From Haliclona indistincta (taxonomy: Eukaryota; Porifera; Demospongiae; Haplosclerida; Chalinidae), in NCBI GenBank assembly GCA_964017065.1, contig OZ024789.1, positions 6,762,191 through 6,826,190 on the forward strand: a stretch of DNA of 64,000 bases. Reading direction: 5' to 3'. Made by a program: the position numbers and the translations under genes. This document shows, one piece after another, positions 57,008 through 64,000 of this stretch. Under the pieces are notes generated by a model. That model was given only the letters and a program-made list of their open reading frames with translations, was not told the DNA's origin and searched no databases. Within the stretch, counting starts at the first letter, position 1. Each line of letters opens with the position of its first letter.

Positions 57008-59298
57008 CTAAGTCTCTCTCATCTCTATTTCAGCCTCAATGTCTCTCAGTGACTCTTGTATAGCGGCTACTTCGTCCGCTCTTCCTGCAATCTTTGCTTG
57101 TTCCAGATATTCTGTCAGTTGCTGACGCTGTACTTCAAAAGGATCATCAATGCTATCATGTCGGTGTCTTCCTGACTCGACCGCCCAGCCCTTGGTCTGT
57201 TTCTTTTGACTCTCTTCTCTTAAAAAGGATCGCTTCACGTCAGATGAAAACTTAGAGAGACGCCCTTCGATAGAGAATGTAGAAAACTCTGATGAAAGCT
57301 TGTTAAAGTGACCTTCTATAGAACGCATGCTAAGTGGATTGGCGTCCGTGGGAGCTGGTTTATCAAATAAGACTGCTTTACGGGCTGCACTTGCTGCAGC
57401 TTCTTCCTCTTGTATACGAAGCAACTCACAGCGTCGCTGCTCTTCCAGCTGTCGTTCTATTTCTTTTCTTCTCTCTTCTGCCTCCCTCTCTTTCTCATTG
57501 CGAATTTTGTTCAGCTTCTCTCTTGTTGGAAGAGCAGGCAATGTGAGGAGATTGTCCTGTAAATAGGTGCTGGCAAATATTCTCACTCCTCTTTGAACTT
57601 TTAAGTTACGTGAGGATGGCTCACGACCATCATTGTACTTTAGAGCCATAACCTGTTTACTGGAAACAAAGGAAAAAATGGTAAGTAGAATTATAATGGT
57701 TATGAGATGAAAGTTTTATGAAAAACATGAAATTTTCATGCGCGAAATTTTCTACGCTTACGGTAGTTTGAGACTTAACATTGTACAACTCTTACCTGGT
57801 AGAATCGATCTTTTCATACAGACTGACCAATTGTTGTCGTTTCTTTTGAGCTTCGATTAACTTGAAGTGATATTGGCCGTCTCTGCAAAAACAAAAAGTG
57901 AAGTTACACTATTATCACACAGTGTCAGTGTGTGCTCAGACTGCTCACAGAAGAGATTCTGCCATTTCCATGTAAGTTGGTTTCAGTCTATCAGCTTCCT
58001 CCATAGTAAGAGTAAGATTCTGAGCACAAGAAAAATAAGGCTGACATTTTCACATTGACAGGTTACCTCATATAATCCGACAATCATAGTTTTTCCATGT
58101 AAAACAACCTTAGCCAATTGTCTACACGATGCGAAAAGTGATCATTTAGGTTGTGAATGCTATTCACTGACCTCACAAACAGCTCCTCACACACTGGACA
58201 CACTCTCAGTTCATCGCTCTTATCGTCTTCCTCTCTCTTTCCAGCCTTCCTTCTTCTCTGCTGAGATGGAGACATCTTGTAGCTGGGATCCATTGATATT
58301 AGTTGGTCTGAAGAGAAACAAAGAGAAAAAGCGCTCAGTTATAGCTGTGTTAAGTCGTTTTCATTTGTGCTTACTTGCTTCAGAAAGAGGCAGAAAAGCT
58401 GAGCATTCTTTACAGATAACGTCTCCACACAATCTACAGTGATGGCGCCTTCTTTTTACTGCCGAGAAAGGAAGGTGACACTTCATGCAGCGTTTCTGGT
58501 CTTCGTCCTTTTTCCAAGGCACAATATCTTGCTCTAGAGCTAGAGATTGAAAAGCAAGAGAAACGTGTGATACTGACTAAGAAGGGTGACGACAGATAAA
58601 AGGGTAATGGGTGGGTGTGTTATAAATATTGACTACAGTGAGGTTAAAGTTTGCACCACACCTTTCACTTGTTTAGCTTTTGCTGATCGTTGCTGTTCCA
58701 ACATAGTGAGTAACTGGAGGATGAGGAGACATGTGTAACACCAAATATTTTGCAAGTGTAAAAATTGTGCAAAGGCAGTAATCTCTTGAAAACTATAGCC
58801 CCTTTCCAAGCATTATTTCACCTTCTCCAGTCGCACTAGCAGCCTGTTAGTTTCCACAGCAATACGCTGTACTCTGCGATTGCGTACAACTCGAAATTTT
58901 TCCATGTGATCATAGTGGTATCCTGTGGTAAAATACTGCCAGATCACATACGTGTAAGATTTTGTTAGGTATCACTGACCAAATTCTTGTTCTGGCCACA
59001 GGTCTGTGTTGACACCACTCGAACTAGTTGACCTCCACTCATCTTCATCATCCTCAAATTCATCCTTTTTCCACGTAGCTACAGCAGCTGCACCTTCACT
59101 CACATTTGCCCCAGCTCCCCCTCCACCTCCAATTTTTTTACTAAAGGTCTTAGCCTTGCCTAGAAAGCTCTTGAAGTTAGCTTTGACCTTCTTGGTGACA
59201 CTATCGCCGTGCTCCTCTCTCATGTGTTCTTCTAGCTGGCTTACTCCAGCCAACGCCTGCATACACAATGGACAGATAAATCCTTCCAATTCGGCCAT
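57008..59298 (-). CDS. RBSN: Rabenosyn-5 (FYVE-domain Rab effector)
   Basis: About eight exons are traced. Exon 1 (59298-58980) has a C2H2 finger (CPLCMQ...HMREEH). The exon at 58539-58375 has the first half of a FYVE domain with WKKD and RRRHHCRLCG. The next exon has the final Cys pair (CPVCEE). The exon 57649-57008 has a charged coiled coil and a C-terminal Rab-binding helical hairpin (QAKIAGRADEVAAIQESL) like human rabenosyn-5. It would bind PI3P and Rab4/Rab5 on early endosomes and support recycling. It is shorter than the human protein and I see no NPF motifs, only a single DPF. The exon joins near 57960-58110 are not settled. Confidence 0.88.
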
Positions 59299-59492
59299 GG
59301 CCGCGTAAAGGTCAAGCTAAGAGATACGAGAGTTAGCTAGAGCTGAGGTATAAACGAGAGGTACATGACAACAGATGGGCGCGCCGTTTCAGTGCCGTGA
59401 CCGCGCCCTATAACCACACCTTATGGTTTAAAGCTAGATAAACGTTGCCCCGGGCGACATACCCTCAGGATCTAGCGCTGGCTGCATAAATC
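59299..59492. promoter_or_regulatory. Divergent promoter region, rabenosyn-5/FBXL13
   Basis: 194 bp lie between the two start codons. It is GC-richer than its surroundings, with GGGCGCGCCG and CCCCGGGCGACAT near the middle. Confidence 0.55.
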
Positions 59493-62400
59493 ATGCAGAA
59501 CCTCGTTTCATTGGATGGCTATGAACCACATCTACGAGAGTATCTTGCCTCTCATCAATGGCCTGATTTAATGGAGGTTAGTTTAGCTGACCTTTCTTTG
59601 ACACAAATCACACAATCAACCAACGTAACTGCAGGCTCTAGTAAGTGGGTTGGTGGTAATGCTACCTGAAGATCCGTGGGAATTTGTAGTGGCCAAATTA
59701 ACCTTATTTCGACAACAGCACTATGATCTTGATGGTCTGCAATGGTAAGACGAAAATGATGATTCTAAAAATCTGTCCTATGCTCATGCATGCACATGTA
59801 GGGATAGTTTTATTGATCCATCATGCCGACCGGCTGCTCCTATCTTCAAACGGTACACATTCTCATCAGATGAAGCTGATCTACCAACCGAAGAGATGCT
59901 AGAAAAAGCATTCAAGTTTCGAAGGAATGTTCTGTTTCGCATGGTTATGGAGTAAGTGAGCGCACACATCATACTAGATCATACCATCATACTACATCAT
60001 ACTAGCCTCTGTTTGCTCATGTAAAAGTGCAACATTCAAGCATTATGACATACTTTTATGACAAATTTTGAATACATGCATGGTTGCACCAAACAACAGT
60101 GTACAAGAATGGAAACTGAAAAATTACAAAATAATTTGTACTATAATAAATTATGTCATCTTAGACCTGCCTTTTTGTACCTTAAATACACTATTATTGA
60201 GAGTGACTCTGTGATAGTAATGTTTGTTTGTTTCAGTGCATGGCTGAGACATCATGATATGGTGCTAAAGGAACACGAAAAACATCAAATGCAAATGAGC
60301 ATTGCAGCTAATCACTACTGTGATAACCTGAAGAGAAAAATCACCATAAAATGGAAGATATCCTTTCTATGTATAATAATACTTGCAGAAGTTCATAGCA
60401 TTGATATAATTATTATGATATAGCATCAATTTTAACACTTTGTTTAACACTTGAGAACTAGTTTTCTTTGACTATTCACACGTCTATTCTGTCATGAAGA
60501 AACGACGGTTTATCAAAGGTGTAAGCAGGCTCAGAAAAATGGTGCACCAGTTCAAGATAGAACTCTTCTTTCGATCCTGGTTGGCAGCCACTCGTGAGTC
60601 AAAGAAGGCTGCTCTCTTCTTTAGACATCGAGAGCATGGAGAAGACGGTGGAGAGGAAGCAGAATGGTTCTATCCTGAGGGTCAAGATCCCATCTCTCTT
60701 CTTCCTAGGAAAGTTACCATCAAGGTTAGTGTATTGATGACCATGATTCAGAATACATGTGTATAGTGATAATACTTTTAAAATGTGATAATTTAAACAA
60801 GTTTGACACCTTATCTGCCTTTTGATAAGCATTTCCCAAAAAGCAAAAACGTTCTAATTGCATGACCAGATTCATGTCTCTGTTCATAGATATTCAGTGA
60901 TGTTGGTATATGTGGGCTGTGCCGTTCAGCTCAAGTGTGCCGCACATGGAAAGACATCACTGAAGATCCTCAGCTTTGGAACAAGGCAAGAAAGAACAAG
61001 CATTTATGATGTCACATTATGTGAGTTTTTTTTCCAACAGGTTGACCTGACATCTATAGGACATTAGTAAGTTGTAACACAATTCTGATATGTCTCTGAT
61101 TTTTACTCTATAATGCAGTATTGTTCATAGTATCACTTGTTCAGTCTCACAGATACTGATGCTTTGCAGCTGTTACAAAAGTGTCGTCCTCTTCTTGGTC
61201 ACATCAACATGAGAGGATGTCTATTGTTGTCAGCGGAAAGCTTCAAGTACATCGGACAATGTCAGAACTTGCAAGACCTCAACTTGTCGGAATGTCAAGG
61301 ACTCACGGTACTGCCCTAACTAAGCACCTTAGCTTATATTACTGTAAGTTAGATTATAATGAGTTCATATTTTTTCTTCACTGTACAGGATGAAGCATTA
61401 AAGAGCATTGTCACTGGTTGCAGTGGAATGTTTTATCTCAATCTCTCATACTGTTATGTTACAGATTTTATGATAAGAATTCTCACTAGGTAAAACTTAA
61501 CCTCTTGCTATGCACCATGTACAGTAAGTTCTTCTGTTCATTCATCCTGCAGGTATTGTCACAGCATTAACTATCTCAGTCTAGCTCACTGCACTCAGTT
61601 CACTATTAGAGGAATTCAATCAATCACTGCGGGAAAGGGATGTCGCAAACTGGTTCATCTCGACTTATCAGGCTGTGTTCAGGTACATGTAATCTTCATA
61701 GTGCTAGAATGAAAAAATAGTATTAAGGGCAATGTTAGCAATGACAGAATCTTCAGCTTTCTGTACTGAGTTATTTTTGTCACCATTTAGCTCATTCCAG
61801 ATGCCATGCATTACATTGGCAAAGGATGTCTCATACTCCAGACCTTATTTCTCAATGATATACCTAATCTTACAGATGAGACACTTGTGGTGAGACTCTT
61901 ATACATTGTAGTACTTTAAAGTTTACTACATAGCAAATTAGTTTGCTATAACTGTTACATAATTACAGCTTTTTGTGCAAAGATGTAATTTTTGTTTTAA
62001 CAATGCTCACAAAAGTGGGAACAACTTTCCTTACAATTATTCACCCGTTTCGTTCTTCTTTAGAGTCTTGTTGCTCATTGTCACACACTGCGTAACATCT
62101 CATTTCTTGGTGGATCCTCTCTATCTGATAGAGCATTCAAACACCTTGCACTGGAGAACAGAAAATTAAAACAAATCAGAATAGAGAGTAAGTTATTGTA
62201 CTCTAATGCTGTCTAACTTCTCTTTCTTGCACAGATAATGATGTGATGAGTGATGTTGCTTTGAGAGCACTATCTAGAGCATGCAAGGACCTGCAGGTTG
62301 TGTATCTTGCTGGTTGCAGCAGAGTGACTGACCAAGGACTGAAGGCTCTTTCACACGTCAAGAAAATGAGAGTTCTCAACATTGCAGACTGCAGTCGGTA

Positions 62401-64000
62401 TGTGAGTTTACATCGGGTTCTCATGTACTTTGTAGAAGAAAGAAATTGTTGTGAGAGCAATTCAGTATACATGCTTAATATTGTTGACGATTCAGCTTCT
62501 GTATTTTATATAGGTTAGTTTTAAAAGTAAAACAATTATGAATTGCAGCACTTACAGTACATGATGACAATAGTAACATACTTGTCTTACGACATTCTGT
62601 GTGGAGGAAATATGACTAACAACACACAATAGTTCATGTGCAATGTTGTTGTGTGTGTGACTTAAGTATTTTACTGTTGTCACACACTATTTTCAATTTG
62701 CAGGGTGTCTGATGCAGGAATCCGCTACATAGTAGAGGGACCTGCTGGCTTAGCATTACATGAATTAAACCTGACTAACTGTGCCAAAATCAGCGATGTC
62801 ACTCCTCTTCGAATTTCACAAAAGTGAGAATAACATTGTTTTTCTGGCAACGATGCACTCAGAGACACTTCATGTGTACAATGCCTTATTTACTACCATG
62901 CCCATTAAATTGATTCGAATGTATTGACTGTGTTTACATGTTGGTACTATATTTCTGTTCATTAGTTGCAAGAATCTGTCACACCTCAGTCTGGGTTACT
63001 GTGAGCACATATCTGACAGTGGTGTGGAGTTGCTGAGTCAACTACGATCCTTAGTGGATCTTGATGTGACTGGATGCAGCAACCTCACTGATCAGGTTAG
63101 CACTCACTGCTGTACTGGAGTATGCTTTTCAAATACATGTACATTGTAATACAGTAGAACTCACCATTGAAATACAGACCCCAATGTTCATGAGAAAACT
63201 ATTGTAGATTCAAAATTTATTCTGACACTGATATTGCCCTCATCTGGTGATTGTACCATCTTTGTGTTTTCACAGGGAATAGGGTCACTACAAAATAATC
63301 CAAGACTTCGTCATCTAGGACTGGCTGAGCTTGTGGAGATAACTGATGATGGTATACAGGTGAGGAAGAGTGCATATTGACTGATGCCAGTAGTAGCATA
63401 AACATTATTCAATTTTGTGTACAGGTGATGTCTTTGTCGCTCACTAACTTGGAAACCATTGATTTATCCAGCTGTGAGGTAAATTGTCTTTTGTTTTTTA
63501 ACTTTGCATGCAAAGACCTTGCATACTGTACAGAGTATTACTGATGCCGGGCTGCAAGCACTGGTATTCAACTGTCAGTTGCTGAGGAGAATTCTACTGG
63601 CTGGATGTCCTTTGGTGAGTGACTGATGTGTTTACGCAGTGCTGTGCATTTCCCTGTCCTTAATTTGCGTTAGGGATGTTTCATAACTTTCACCTTTCGT
63701 GTAATGATTCGTTGCTAGTACAAAAAGAAGCATAGTTTGTCCAAAATAATGCAGTGTAAACATGTATCATACAACTTTATTTGGTTGTGCTACACAGATT
63801 GGAGATACCTCAGCTAAATACATCAGTCAAGGATGTTCCAGTATTGCTCACATCAGTCTGTCTGCTACTAAAATAACGTACGTTCGTAAACACGCATGTA
63901 CCACAACTACATTCCAGTGCATAAATTTGTGGATGCATGTAGATCCTAATGCTCTTGACAGTTGATTTGAACACAATAATCATTCACTAAATCTCACTCC
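59493..64000 (+). CDS. FBXL13: FBXL13/DRC6-like F-box and leucine-rich-repeat protein, 5' part
   Basis: The gene runs off the right edge. Exons 59493-59576, 59635-59744 and 59802-59951 give the N-terminal region (MQNLVSLDG...). An F-box follows (ISLLPRKVTIK joined to IFSDVGICGLC, then CRTWKDI) across the intron at about 60725-60890. After it come at least ten cysteine-containing LRRs (for example LDLSGCVQLI, LDVTGCSNLTDQG, IDLSSC), one or two per exon. This order matches FBXL13, the dynein regulatory complex subunit DRC6 of motile cilia. The intron after LWNK (60986-61040, 55 bp) has a GC donor. FBXL20/FBXL2-type proteins are alternatives, but the long pre-F-box region favours FBXL13. Confidence 0.85.

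Overview
The window is animal nuclear DNA. It holds intron-rich genes with many introns of about 45-120 bp, and orthologues of animal proteins: SIN1/MAPKAP1, ABCC4-type transporter, rabenosyn-5, mitochondrial ribosomal protein mS25 and FBXL13/DRC6. It also holds miniature inverted-repeat elements and a single-exon 7TM receptor. Tight gene packing, head-to-head gene pairs and an intronless F-box-like family suggest an early-branching metazoan, most likely a demosponge. The phylum is an inference; the animal assignment is firm.

The left 51.7 kb is a tandem array of three 15-18 kb units (about 1505-18557, 18558-33611 and 33612-51683). Each unit reads NADAR-family gene (+), ABCC4-like transporter (-), intronless F-box-like gene (-), and the 3' part of the SIN1 gene (-). 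A fourth, truncated transporter fragment lies at 1-335. Both unit boundaries are the same join: a SIN1 intron fused inside NADAR exon 2 at a shared CTG. Because each unit is cut inside the genes at its ends, only the leftmost NADAR (1252-1965) keeps its first exon, and only the rightmost SIN1 copy joins to its 5' exons. That gives one complete 17-exon SIN1 gene (44846-55603). SIN1 copies 1 and 2 and NADAR copies 2 and 3 are truncated and carry further lesions. The transporter reads through in unit 1, but units 2 and 3 share a frameshift before NBD1. The F-box-like gene is intact in units 1 and 3 and broken in unit 2.

Unit 2 resembles unit 3 in its left part and unit 1 in its right part. This is the mosaic expected if a two-copy array grew to three by unequal crossing over. 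Unit-specific insertions with visible empty sites in the sister units (6185-7093, 15952-17415, 47794-48052) mark element movement and can be ordered against the duplications.

The right 12 kb is ordinary compact genome. An intronless 7TM receptor (52281-53216) is nested in a SIN1 intron. SIN1 and mS25 are head-to-head with 62 bp between start codons. mS25 and rabenosyn-5 are tail-to-tail with 110 bp between stop codons. Rabenosyn-5 and FBXL13 are head-to-head with 194 bp between start codons, and FBXL13 runs off the right edge.

The genes do not form one pathway. SIN1 belongs to TORC2, rabenosyn-5 to early endosomes, mS25 to the mitoribosome, FBXL13 to the ciliary dynein regulatory complex, and NADAR proteins to ADP-ribose chemistry. 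No tRNA, rRNA or CRISPR array was recognised.
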